Shown piece by piece: positions 1-11,230 of a DNA stretch of 64,000 nt. Under the pieces are notes generated by a model. The model was given only the letters and a program-made list of their open reading frames with translations, ran no database searches and was not told where the DNA came from. Source of the DNA: Dastarcus helophoroides (Eukaryota; Arthropoda; Insecta; Coleoptera; Bothrideridae); the NCBI GenBank assembly GCA_028583605.1, contig CM053331.1, positions 15,422,857 through 15,486,856 on the forward strand. The letters are read 5' to 3'. Numbering within the stretch: the first letter of the stretch is position 1; the number at the start of each line of letters is the position of its first letter. The position numbers and the translations under genes are program-made.

Positions 1-647
1 TTTAAACCTTAGGTATAGCGCCACCTATCGGTCTGTGAAAGAAACTGCGAAATAGCTCTACCAGCACCATGTAAATATCTAGACGGAAATAACGCAACCC
101 TTCAAAACCTCACTGAGATTTACCAGAAATTGTTACTTTGGGAAAGCCCAGAGGCTTTATTCTAATGCACAGATTAATAGGTCTGAACATTTATTAGATT
201 CAGACTATAGAAACACCCATGATACAGTAATTATTTATTAAGGAACACCTGTCCCCAAATTATATGTGGCTCTACCTGAGTAAAAATGGGCGTAACTAGG
301 CGATGTCTTTTGATGTGTTATCAGAAATTCTTTCATCTAGGTAAATACTGTCCATTACATTTCCAATATGGATTAAATGAACCTTTTATCTTAAGATGCC
401 TTTGCCGCCTACTTTGCACCCATCGTGCCTTCGAGAAATTCTGCCGTAATTCACGGTGTAGTTCGAATCGCTCTAATTCTTTCCATTTGGAAAATATTGC
501 AGAGGTAAGCTGATAAAAATTTTACCATTAGTCGATTTACTTGACTTGCCAAAAATAATCCCGTCGATAGATACAGCACACATTTGACTGCTAAGAGTAT
601 GGTGTCAGTACTACCAGTTTCGGCTACATAAATAAACTTTCACAAGT
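1..647. other. no gene recognised
   Basis: AT-rich sequence. A 75-codon frame at 286-513 ends in a donor-like GAG/GTAAGC at about 505-510, but its translation resembles no family I know and no acceptor is evident upstream. Nothing else is seen. Confidence 0.5.
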
Positions 648-793
648 AATCTCCCTAGTACTTGAATTACTACCGGAAATATTTCTGAGAGCTTGAATAT
701 TTTGAGAATTATCTCGAAGACGAGGGATAATTTTCTAAAAATATTCATGCTCTAGGAGATGTTTTCTGTAGTAATTCAAAAACGTGGGAGATT
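648..793. repeat. short hairpin (arms about 66 bp)
   Basis: The left arm begins AATCTCCCTAG and the right arm ends GGGAGATT. Reverse-complementing the right arm gives a match over about 66 bp with scattered mismatches and a loop of about 10 bases (TCGAAGACGAG). No coding content. It could be a small hairpin MITE or a stem able to form a precursor-RNA-like hairpin. No sister copy was seen in the window. Confidence 0.6.
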
Positions 794-1330
794 CGGTAAA
801 AAAATTTTACACCAAAATAACATAAAAAATTATCTCATGACATAATGTCATAAAAAACGCCTTTTTATATACCTTTATATTTTACTTAGTAAGGAAAGAT
901 AGAAATATCTTATTAATAGCATTTGAGCGTTGTAAAGATAAAGGATAAAGGTAACAATAATTATTTAAAAAGTGTATAAATGAAAGTTTGACAATTTGAT
1001 AGAAATACTATCGCTGTAATCAAACCCAGGGTATCCAGGAGGAAAAAACTATCGGGAAGTTTTGTGATTGCTCTAGTAACGAGCTGAAATAAAAGTTTCT
1101 TATTGGCTTTAGAATAGTGGTGTGAAATTTTTACATTAATGTATACGTTAACAAGGGCTTCTGTACATTTAAGAAATAGGTTTTAATTAAAAATGTTGTC
1201 TACGCACTCAATTGATGGTACGACTATTTTATTATTTTGTTAAGGATACACTTCTATAGAGTTAATTTTTCATTTCCATAAAAAAACTCTTCACATTGTT
1301 GAAAGTGTACAATTATGTACAGTTTTTACA
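794..1330. other. AT-rich, nothing recognised
   Basis: No ORF, RNA gene or repeat structure could be supported here. Confidence 0.5.
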
Positions 1331-1915
1331 CCTTGCTCAAAGTTGGTTAAGTTGACGTGACACGTGACTCATATCCATTTATTTAAATAGTGCTTTGCGA
1401 CGTAAGTTCTGTCTCTGAGAGAGAAATCCATATAATCCTCATTTGCGATTGTTACTTGTCAACGTATTTACCTATTTTACCTTCGTTTCTTATTCGTCGT
1501 GATATACTACGCAAAAAAGAAGTATACAAAAATGCGTAAAATGAAATTAGAATACTTTTACAATAGGCAGCAGAATATTACTTTCGTATTTGTTCCGGCG
1601 CCAACCCGGTGTAAACTTTACGCCAGTATGCACATGAGTTGTAAACGCTTGTTAGCGGAGAAAGAAAACGACCCCTTGCAGCGCAGAATTGATGTCCAAA
1701 GCTTGGAAGTCATGGGGAGCTCTTGCGAGGCCTTGGGGAGAATTCGACCTGCGCCCAGGGGGGCAGCCGTCAACACCCGCACATACATCAACTCGACTAC
1801 CAGTTCCTTAACCCACTCACTCACTTGTTAGAAACTCTAATTAGACTTACCCGCATCAGATATAAAACAAAGACAGTAAAAGTACTAAGAAGTTATAGAT
1901 TGCATGCAGAATAGG
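1331..1915. other. GC-richer island, unrecognised
   Basis: About 1590-1830 is visibly richer in G and C than its surroundings. It holds overlapping frames on both strands (1499-1831 plus, 1618-1824 minus), neither resembling a known family. Upstream lie an E-box (CACGTG, near 1360) and a GAGAGAG run near 1417, so a regulatory element is possible. A degraded exon is equally possible. Confidence 0.25.
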
Positions 1916-2230
1916 GATACTTGATACTTGCTTAATATGATATCCAAGGGAGACATGTTGTTGTAAAATGACTATTCAACCAAGCATGAAAAAAACGTTA
2001 ATTACTATTTTAGTTCCAAATAAATGAACCGATTTATACAGACACATCTTCAGTGCACATCAATATTAACATCGATGATCGATAATATGCGAATAACATC
2101 AGAGTTTTTTAACATCGACGTTAATAAATGACATCAATTAACAACATATCTAATTATCTCCAGAGTATGAAAATTAAAAAAAAAATGTTATCTTAGATAT
2201 TTTTTCGAAGTTTTAACTTTTTATATTTTA
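1916..2230. other. AT-rich, nothing recognised
   Basis: No gene or repeat structure could be supported. Several ATCGAT and CATCGA words occur near 2070-2120 without clear symmetry. Confidence 0.4.
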
Positions 2231-4316
2231 ACATTGTGCATTAATATTATCTCGTAAAGGACTAATATTTCCTTATTATAAAAGTTCACTAACATCACCA
2301 GTGGCGTAGATCTGGGGTATGGTGACTTTTTTCTATTAAAACTTCTACGCCACTGGTCCTAAATACTAATTTAATAATCTTTTGTACTTTATAATGTTTT
2401 TCGCTCAAAAAGTGTATCTTGTGATTTTTTCCTTAGATGAACTATTTTTGAGGTAATAGCATGTAAAAATATTAATGTTTTTTTTTATAAAAATAATCTT
2501 ACTAACATTATTTCTATCATTAACAATTTATGTTAATGGAAATTTTAATGTGTGCATTTTACTATTAATTTTTGACTTAAAATTGGATAAAAAAACATCG
2601 CAATAGTAATTGCACCGAATGCGTTTCTTCTACCTCGACTATTAATAGTAAGAAGGCTTGATTAACTGTGTAAGTTTTTTATCGGAAGGTAATAAGAGAT
2701 ATTAGATTAGGACAAGAAATTATCTCTCAAATGCAGGCACAAGTTCTTGCAATTGAGTCTTTTTTAGTGAGTTTTGTGATAATTTATGTTGTATTATTGT
2801 TATTGTTTCCCTTATTGTTATTAGTAAACTTTGTTATTCTGAAAAATGGTTTTTAGTAATAAAGATTACGCAGAAGACTATGCAGGTATTCATTTTTTAT
2901 GGATTTTTTAATGGAAATTCCGAGGCTGCAATTCGTGAATACCGCAGACGTTATTCAAATAGAAAAATCCCAAGTACTCGTGTCTTCATTAGAAGACATC
3001 AAAATTTTCGTAACTTTGGTCTACGTGTTCAGCATGAACAAATTGGAAACTGTGGAAATAATCGGAATCGTATTCTTCGTATTTTTGATAATAACCCGAA
3101 GCTGAGCTCACGCAGAGCAGCTCGCAGAGCGGACATTACGAAATGACCACTCCACCCGACTTTTTCGGAAAAATTCTGTGGACAGATGAATCTTCATTTA
3201 ACAGACGTGGTGTAACGAATTACCATAACATCCATTTTTGAGCGCACGAAAAACCGTGAGCAATTCTGCCACGATCATTTCAAAATAAATTTAACCTAAA
3301 TTGTTTGGCTGGGAATTATTAACGATAATGTTTGTGGTCCACATTTTCTACCTCGAACCCACCTCGGAACCATTTCTTGATTTTTTCACTAATAACCTAT
3401 ATGACTATATCGACGATTTAGCTTTTAACCTAAGGCATGAAAGCTGGATACAACTGGATAAAGCTCTTCTCCATTTTGGAATAGCTATAACAGATTGGCT
3501 TAATACTAATTATCCGCAACGTTGGATTGGCCGGTTAGGGAGGAATGAGATGAATAATGGCATGATTAATGGTATTGGACCAGTGGCCTGCCACCCAAGT
3601 CACCAGATCTTAATCCACTGGACTATTATGTCTGGGGAAATCTCAAAGACAAAGTTTATGCTACTTTAGTTTTAACAAGGAATGACATAGTGACATAGTG
3701 ACATAGGATTCAGCAAGCCTGTAATGACATGCGGCAAAATCCGCATGAATTACCACCGCAGTAAATTTGTTAATTCGTCGGTGTCGAAAATGCGTAGAAG
3801 TAGATGGAACGCATTTTAAACAACTGCTTTTTTAAAGTTATTGAATAAATTGTTTCCTGTTGTTACTCTTTTTGTGGATTTGGCCTATTGGGGATACCTC
3901 AAAAGAAAGCGCAAGATAATACTCTACCCCATGGTGGTATGGAAATCAGTAGATGAAGAAATTAAAGTTGTCGTTATCTTTTGTTTTTCTTTCATAAATG
4001 CACACATTAACTTTAACATAAATTATTAATTTTATTAATAACGTTAATAACAACATGGTTATTAAAAATATATATTCATATTTTTACATGCTATTAATTC
4101 GAAAATAATTCACCTAACAAAAAAATTACGAAATACACTTTTTGTGCAAAAATTACCACAAAGTACAAAAAAATACTGAATTAGTATGTAGGACTAGTGG
4201 CGTAGAAGTTCTGATAGAAAAAAGGGTCATTTCATCCCAGATCTACGCCACTGGAAATGTTAGTGAACTTTTATAATTAAGCAATATTAGCCCTTTTTGA
4301 GATATTTTATGTTACT
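2231..4316 (+). mobile_element. Tc1/mariner-superfamily element with long inverted arms
   Basis: The two ends, about 2231-2560 and 3994-4316, are inverted copies of each other over some 320-330 bp with moderate divergence. Each arm contains its own small palindrome of about 60 bp (2298-2356 and 4194-4254) running from CCAGTGGCGTAGATCTGGG to TTCTACGCCACTGG. Between the arms is a decayed transposase on the plus strand (2846-3848). Long arms plus an internal IS630/Tc1-type transposase indicate one cut-and-paste transposon. A TA target duplication could not be pinned down because the outer limits of the arms are blurred. A 235-bp element at 33672-33906 has similar CCAGTGGC ends. Confidence 0.7.
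2846..3848 (+). pseudogene. DUF4817-type Tc1/mariner transposase, broken
   Basis: After the start ATG at 2846 the frame shifts near 2875. Residues of the 2880-3146 frame (NGNSEAAIREYRRRYSNRK, then a FIRRHQNFRNFG helix) match the N-terminal helix-turn-helix domain DUF4817 found in many insect IS630/Tc1-like transposases. The nuclease follows: ILWTDESSF with the first catalytic Asp at 3185-3187, IQLDKALLHFG with the second at 3457-3459, and in another frame SPDLNPLDYYVWGNLKDKV with the third at 3621-3623. The motif GAPAHF normally following the second Asp has become KALLHF. The gap between the second and third Asp is longer than the roughly 41 residues I recall for such proteins, suggesting an internal insertion near 3545-3590. 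Several stops and at least three frameshifts make it inactive. Confidence 0.75.
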
Positions 4317-4503
4317 AAATATTTTTTAAATACGATTATTTATTTGAGAGATATAAAATAAAATCGTTTAAAAAATGAAGAGTTTAACACCTTCTATCTC
4401 AAAAACGGCACTTTTAAGAGGCATTGTTAATATAACAAAGTCAAGTTATTTTGTTATAATCTATTGTTTCTTAAAGTTTTTGCCATAGCTAGCGGACCAC
4501 TCT

Positions 4504-5515
4504 GTATAGGTTGTAACAAATTCCTCTCACAAGGATCTCGAAAATGGTAAGAGATGCAGGGTCGATTAAACTAAGGCAAAGTTGAATAGTTTGGCCACCA
4601 GTAATATTCCGTCGAGAAATCAAAAACATCTCTTACTGCCCTGGAGATTTTTAATAAAAAATAAAATTTGGGATATTAGTTTTTATTTTTTCTTGACGTT
4701 ATTTAGAAAGTATTCAAAAAACTAAAACAAATTTCTCGTTGGCGTTTTTTTTTTCTTTAGAAGATAGTTTAAAAATGTTTTTTATTAGATCTTTTATCTT
4801 TTCGCTACTATCTTAAGTACATTATTATAAAGACGGACCTGTACTTGTTGTTACATCTTTGTGTAGCTTTTCAATCTCCAACTCCAATAATGTATCAAAC
4901 TGTTATGTGAGTAAACGTTTCGTAAGTGTAAACTATCATTAAGGAAAAAACTCTTTTCTCAGATTAACGTATTTTGTATTTTTGAATAATGATTAATCAA
5001 AATGTAATAAAGTACGACAAGTAAAATGTGATATTTATTGTTTTATTAATTTTTTATTGTTCTAAATATCCATAGTTATTTTATTCGTAGTTAGGTCAGT
5101 TATTTAGGATAAGATCTGCCATACTTTGTTAAGATTTAATTATTGGAACATAACCTTGCATTTTTACCAATTAAATGGGTTTTTACAATTTTATTGTTAA
5201 TAATAATTACTTTTTAATTATGAGAAATAATAAGGTAATTTTACTGTGAAAAGGGTGTTTTTCCTCGATGATGATTTAAAGATACAAAACATTTAGCCAC
5301 AAAGATGCAATAAAAACTAAAGGTCCGTATTTAAAATAACGTATTTGATGATGGCAGCGAAAAGACGAAACATCTAATAAAAAAACTTTTTATGCTACCT
5401 TTTAAAGAATAAAATAATCAATATATATTTTTTAATTATTCTTCAAATAACGCCAAGAAATAGTGAAAACGTAAATTCACAATTTTATCTTTTTTAAACA
5501 TTCTTAAGAACATCA
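4504..5515. mobile_element. foldback element family A, copy 1
   Basis: This shares a continuous alignment with 9066-10160, for example TGTATTTTTGAATAATGA, AACTATCATTAAGGAAA and GAAACATCTAATA occur in both in the same order. Internally, about 4690-4880 is the inverted complement of about 5285-5460 (TTGGCGTTATTT and TTTCGTCTTTTCGCT are shared), so the element folds back on itself around a centre of about 400 bp. The outer left arm (4504-4640) matches, inverted, the right end of copy 2. The corresponding right arm is missing here, so this copy is truncated near 5515. It has no coding capacity. Confidence 0.7.
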
Positions 5516-7530
5516 AGAGTATGCAATCCACGGAGATATGCTGCATTTCCAAAGTGGCCTGCAAGATTATTTTCGTTGGTCACCCCTGTTTTACATCCTT
5601 TTTTTAATTCCTTGATACCGATGTTTTGTGAACGTAGGTCATTCTACTAGGTGGTCTATAAATAACACTGTCATAATTAAAACTTTTTAGTTACCGATCA
5701 GCATAGTTGATGCAAATAATTATATATCATGAAAATTCCTCAGTAAATTTATAATCACTTTAGGAAAATTATTAAACTTTTATTAGGGCTAAGTTGAGCT
5801 GTAGTGTGCCATTGAAAAGTATCATTATGTCATCTCCGTACATAATTATAATTACTGCATACGTGCTTAGTTTATAAACAGTGTAAAGAATTATACGTAG
5901 ATGGAGCAAGAAATAATTTATACATTCTAAATTATCTTTCGTTCGATTTTTACTTATGCAAACGGCGCGGCGGCTTGGATTATTTGAATTTACATCAAAC
6001 GGCAAACGGAGTTCCTGATCGATGAGTTAACTGATTAGTTCTGGTTTGGTGTGATCTTGTTATCACCATGTTACATCGAATAACAATGGCCTCGAAAAGA
6101 TATGTTGTCGCCTACGAAACATATTATTTTAAACGAAGTTATATGTTACAGAATTGATGCTGCAGGAGTATAAGCCGTTACAAAGCTATTAGCAATTCAA
6201 AAATTCGTTTCTAAATCAGTTATAAGGAAATTGTACTGGTAGTTATTTAACTTTATCATCCTAATATGCGTTTAGTGTAGATTTACCCAGTTTCATTCGA
6301 ACCAGTGCATAAAACATTTTATAAAAAAAAGGTGTGAACAAAACATGTCAATTCGTTTAGTAAAGAGATTATGAAATTTGTTTAAATTTACGACATGTGT
6401 TCAATATGCCAGTGGGCGACAATTCCTTTAAAATTTGGACCACACTAGAATAATAGAGCATAAATTTGAAATGTGCCACTTAGAGATTAGACTAAGGACA
6501 CCTACATGACGACTAGATTTTCTGTATCCATTAAAGTTCCCACATTGTTGTATTAGCACATTTGTAAAAATGTCCGCAGCATTAGAAAATTTTTATCACT
6601 TTTTCCAAAAAAAAATTAGACAGTCACGAGAATGCTGACAGAAGTGCAAACTTAAATCTAAGAAGTAACAGTGTCTATGTAGTGTAGTGCAAAATTACAC
6701 TGGTCACAAGTCAAAATATTAGAAATATTTGAAAATAAATGCTGTCAAACTGACCTATGACACAAGGAGTGATCTGAGGTGAATTTTGCTACAACAGATT
6801 TACAACCAGGTCAGTAACACAAGATATACATTTTGACAAATTGTTTTGAAAGGCTGTTTTTTATTACAGGATATACTTCTTCCGGGATCGGTCCGTGTCA
6901 AAGAAAAAATAAAAAAAAGCCAATTTCAAAACATCAGAGCACGGTAACTCAGTATGTCCACCATACCAGAGGCGAAACTCTTCTGATGGTGGGCGAAATG
7001 TCAAACAATTTTAGGAGTTCTTTGACACAGTCCAATCCAAGAAGCCGTGGAAGCCTTCGTTATCGATGTTTTTTTATCATTTATTTACTTTATTTTATTT
7101 TTCAAACCTTATTTTTCTAGTGAATGAAAGTCATAGGCATCCTGCTTAAATTTTATTTTCGTGCGATATGAACATCATAATCCTCCTTGTTGTATAAACT
7201 AATGTAATACTCACTTTTTTTGATAGAACGGAGTGGTCCTTATTTATCTTCAAAAATTGGACAAAATTTCTATATAAGTTTCTACGTAATACTCATCGTT
7301 GTACGGTATAGTGATTCTCCAATTAAGCAATTAAAGTTATAATTAAACGAAACATAATTTAAACAATGCACAGTAGTCAATTTAACTTACAGTAGGCGTT
7401 TTGACATGTTTAAAATAAGCTAAAAGTTAAACTTATTAACGGACGTGTAGCTTAGTTGTTGTGGGTTACTATTTCGCTGATATTTCCATTTTTATAAATT
7501 GTAATTTATTTAAAATTTGACATAAACTAA
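5516..7530. other. no gene recognised
   Basis: AT-rich DNA with two short frames (5772-6005 minus, 6833-7120 plus) that resemble nothing known. No inverted ends, tandem repeat or RNA gene was recognised. Confidence 0.45.
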
Positions 7531-7903
7531 CTTTTTATTTGAAATGCTAGACTAGCACTTTTATTTGCAAACTTGTAGGAAATAACTTGACTAAGAAAAA
7601 TCTACCAAGAAGTCTTTCTTATCTTGCCATATGTCTTCAGTAGATACTAAAACAATATTTTTTAATGAGTAACACTATATTATTTCAACATATTTTGATA
7701 GATCTTCAAATTCTAAACATTTATGTTACAATTTTTATTTGAAATTGCCGTTTTCGAACAATCAACAAAAGAACTAAAATAATCTGCAATTGGAAGGAAT
7801 TAAAAAAAGCTAACATAACAATAATAAGCATTGAAAATTAAACAGAAATTATGTTGTTTAAAAGAAGCATCCATGATAATTCTGTCATTTAAAAGCTGTT
7901 GTG
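7531..7903 (-). repeat. repeat unit B, inverted copy
   Basis: The reverse complement aligns almost end to end with 8244-8631. Shared words include GTTTAATTTTCAATGC, TATTATTGTTATGT, GATTGTTTGAAAACGGCAA (with one change) and TTTGAAGATCTATCAAAATA. It forms the left arm of a large stem-loop with the two plus-strand copies that follow. Confidence 0.75.
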
Positions 7904-7960
7904 TTTGAATGTGTAAAAAAACAAAATATAAAAAAATTAAGTATTGTTGTTTAATAATAG

Positions 7961-8213
7961 TTGATTGTTCGAAAATGGTTGCTACAAATCAAAAATATAA
8001 AAAAAAACATTTTGTTTAGAATTTAAAGATCTATGAAATTATGTTAAAAAAGTGCAGGGTTGCCATTTATAAAATATTGTTTTGGTATGTACTAAAGAAA
8101 TATGGCAGCACAGGACAGTTTTATTGGTACATTTTACTTAGTAAAATTATTTCCCACAACTTTGCAATTTAAATTACTAGTCTACCATTTAAAATAAAAG
8201 AGTTAGCCAAGTT
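7961..8213 (+). repeat. repeat unit B, partial direct copy
   Basis: This matches the 3' two-thirds of the unit at 8244-8631: GATTGTTCGAAAATGG, AAAGATCTATGAAAT, AAAAAGTGCAG, GTTGCCAT, AAGAAATATGGCA and TACATTTT occur in the same order. It is inverted relative to 7531-7903, separated from it by about 57 bp. Confidence 0.7.
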
Positions 8214-8243
8214 CAACTTTTTAAAAAACTAAACATTAAAAAG

Positions 8244-8631
8244 CAACAGCTTTCAAATATTACAATGACGCCATAATTATGAAGGCTTCTTTCAAACAAG
8301 GCGATTTTTGTTTAATTTTCAATGCCTATTATTGTTATGTAAGCTTTTTTTAGTTCCTGTCGACGGAAAGTTATTTTAGTTTTTTTGCTGATTGTTTGAA
8401 AACGGCAACTTCAAATAAAAAATCTGACTAAACACTTTTTGTTTGGAATTTGAAGATCTATCAAAATAAGTTAAAAAAGTGCAGTGTTGCCATTAAAACA
8501 ATTGTTTTAGTATCCACTGAAGAAATATGGCAACATAGGAAAGATTTTATGGTACATTTTTCCTAGCTAAGCTGTTTCCTACAACCTTGCAATTAGAAGT
8601 ACTAGTTTATCATTTCAAATAAAAAAGTTGC
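8244..8631 (+). repeat. repeat unit B, full direct copy
   Basis: This is the most complete copy, beginning CAACAGCTTTCAAATATT and ending near CATTTCAAATAAAAAAGTTG. No terminal inverted repeat within a single unit, target duplication or coding region is seen, so the element class is unknown. Confidence 0.7.
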
Positions 8632-9065
8632 CCTATGACTGGTTTTAAAAAAACTATACTTTATATTAAACATTTACTTCCCTAAAACCCATAGTGTCTA
8701 CGAACTAAAATATTTTCCGAATTAAAAACAGAATTGATAAATAGTCGAATCAAAGTCAGAAAAAATTAACTGATCCATATTTTTATAATGGTGTCTTAAC
8801 AGATACACTACGTTTATATTTTCTGGTGAATGAGCTTCCTCTTCTTCTGAATATATCTTACACGCTTGAGAGCAACCTTTGTTGTGCTTTTTACTCTTTC
8901 TTGGTTTCAGGAGACAATATTTGTTTTTCAATTTTTGAAGATAAGCAGGAACCAGTCCGTTGTACAAAAAGAACTCAATTATGAGTTTAATTCGGAAAAT
9001 ATTTTATTTCCTGGAAACTATGCAATGCAGCATCGGCTAAACTGGTGCGAAGTTGCACAATTTTC
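8632..9065. other. unrecognised spacer with a minus-strand ORF
   Basis: An 81-codon minus-strand frame (8722-8967) contains a basic stretch (PRKSKKHNKG) and an acidic one (SEEEEAHS). I do not recognise it, and it lacks support as a gene. Confidence 0.3.
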
Positions 9066-10160
9066 CGACCAGTAATATGCAGTGGAGAACTCTAGAATAT
9101 ATTTTGCTGCTTTTGAGGTTTTTAAAAAAAATTTAAATTTTGAATTTTGGTTTTTATTTTTTCTTGGCATTATTTAAAGAGTAAACGAACAACTAAAATC
9201 ACTTTTTCATTGGCATTTTTATTCTTTACAAGACGGCTTAAATACAATAGTTTTTTTTTTATTGGAAGTTTCGTCTTTTCACTAACATTATCAAAAATGT
9301 TATTTTAAATACAGACATCTTTGTATAGCTTTTGAATCTCCGACTTCTCTGAAATATAAAAGTTTTATGTGACTAAATGTTTCGTAACTATAAACTATCA
9401 TTAAGGAAATTAACATTTTTTTCATATTAATGTATTTTGTGTTTTTGAATAATTGATAACTAGAATGTAAGTAAATACTACAAGCAAAATATGACAGTTT
9501 TTTTGTTTAATTGCTATTTGTTATTCTAAATATACATAATTGGCATGTCCATAGATATTATTCATTTTTGTTGATGGTGAGTTATTTTTGCTTATGCCTG
9601 CTGTTCTTTGTTAAAATTTAATTATCGTGCCATTACCTTTTGTTTCTTCAAATTAATTAAATTTTTAGGATTTCCTTGTTAACAATAAAGACTTCTTAAT
9701 TGTGCGAAAATAAATCAGTAACGTTAATCTAAAAAAAGGTGTTTTTCCTTGATGAAGTTTGGTTGCGAAAGGTTAGCCAAATACATTAATGAAGTGGACG
9801 ATTTAAAAGCTACACAGAGGCGCAATAAAAATTACAGGTTCATATTTAAAATAACATACTTAATGATGATAAAAAAAAGATGAAACATCTAATAGAAAAA
9901 CTTTTTTGCTGTCTTGTAAAGGATGAAAAACGCCAATTCACAAGGGTTTTTAATTTTTTAATTACTCTTCTCAACGCCAAAAAATAATAAAAAAATTTTT
10001 TTTTTAATTTTTTTTTAACAGAAGGAGTTATTTTTGATTTCTCAACAACGCATTCCTGATCACCAAATCGTATAGCTTTGCCCCAATTTAATCAATGCTG
10101 TATCTCCTATCGTTTTAGAGATCCCTTTAGTGAGAAGCAAATTTGTTGCAACATGTATAC
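9066..10160. mobile_element. foldback element family A, copy 2
   Basis: Same family and orientation as 4504-5515. The right arm is intact here: the reverse complement of 10020-10160 reads GTATACATGTTGCAACAAAT, then GGGATCTCTAAAACGATAGG, matching the left arm of copy 1 at 4504-4640. The left arm is truncated: only CCAGTAATATGCAGTGGAGAA (from 9069) remains of it. The two copies therefore each keep one complete end. No coding content. Confidence 0.7.
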
Positions 10161-11029
10161 ATTTAACATTGAGTATGTTGGTAACGCGAGTTAGCGTAAT
10201 GGTGATGTTAAACTATAAGTTTACTTCCTATCAAAAGTTTCTTAACGCGTCTAAAGAAGTTTTCACTCCAAAAATTCAATAAAATATTTGCTAAAATAAG
10301 CACACATCAAAATTAGTAATTCAGCCTTAAAACCTCTATTTTATTTAGCACATTTTTTATATTGCTTTAAAATACCTACAAAAACATAAAGTCTGGAGAA
10401 AATAATACAATGTTTAAAAACCTTAGCTTTGCCTCTGATTGACATAACGACAACGGTGCCTATATGAGACAAAAACTGAGAACTACTTTTTTAAGGAATT
10501 TTATTTTGTTTTAAATTTAACTTCAAAAATTTTAAAAATTGAAAGTCTTGAAAGGCTGAGCAAATGCTTGGGGAACTAATAGATCATTTCTTAACTTATG
10601 AGAACAACTTAAATATGACTACATCGGCAGAAGTGGCATCTTTCGAATATCTTGAAAATCTGCACCATACATCAGTTTCCGGAGTGCCACAGCTCCAAAC
10701 GTTTTTTTAAAATTCAAAAAATAAATAAATAATTTTTCAATAAATTCCATCGTAGGACGTACGCCATATTTTGTATAAAATGTAATATGTAATAAGGAAT
10801 GGATTAAAGATTTAACCTTTTTTAAAATCAATTTAAAGTTCCATCATATGTTAAGTAAACTCATTATATGCAACGGAACTTTCTATGAAAAAATTGACTT
10901 GACATAAAGTTTATTAAACAAATTTGGAAGTAGTGATTGATTCTATTAATTAAAAGGTTCAAGAATTTATATCAAGCTGAAAGGTAAGAGAACGATGAAT
11001 TGTTGCACCTGTTTATGACTGCGGGGGTC
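10161..11029. other. no gene recognised
   Basis: A 70-codon minus-strand frame (10619-10831) resembles nothing known. The remainder is AT-rich without visible structure. Confidence 0.4.
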
Positions 11030-11230
11030 AGACTAGTTAATTCTGAAAGCACTCGACCTTAGCTTTGGGTCAGCTATATCACGCATAGCTTCTATGGAAG
11101 TTAAATGCTTGTTATGCCGTGATTACTTATCCTGATGTATATTAGACTGCTGGCTGGTTATTGTTTTGCATTTTACTTTGGGCGGCAGTGCTCTCTTTGC
11201 CATAGCCAGTATATTACATTGTCTTGAAGG
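11030..11230 (+). other. weak 5S-rRNA-like segment, possible SINE head
   Basis: GGAAGTTAAATGCTTGTT followed about 18 bases later by GTGATTACTT recalls the internal control region of 5S rRNA genes (GAAGTTAAGC, then GTTAGTACTT, about 33 bases from start to end). The GGATGGG element and the closing stem are missing or unrecognisable. If real, it would be a decayed 5S-derived SINE, not a functional 5S gene. Similarity is short and may be chance. Confidence 0.15.

Noticed and set aside
425..480. tRNA-like T-loop word GTTCGAATC
   Set aside because: No acceptor stem, anticodon arm or A-box at the right distance.
1600..1625. Retroviral-type primer-binding site on the minus strand (TGGCGCCGGAACA)
   Set aside because: Only a partial match to the lysine tRNA end, no adjacent TG...CA LTR border and no gag-pol sequence nearby.
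8722..8967. 81-codon minus ORF as a transposase fragment
   Set aside because: No zinc finger, helix-turn-helix or catalytic motif; flanked by repeats but not aligned with either.
11030..11230. Functional 5S rRNA gene
   Set aside because: The terminal stem and GGATGGG element are missing; kept only as a weak SINE possibility.
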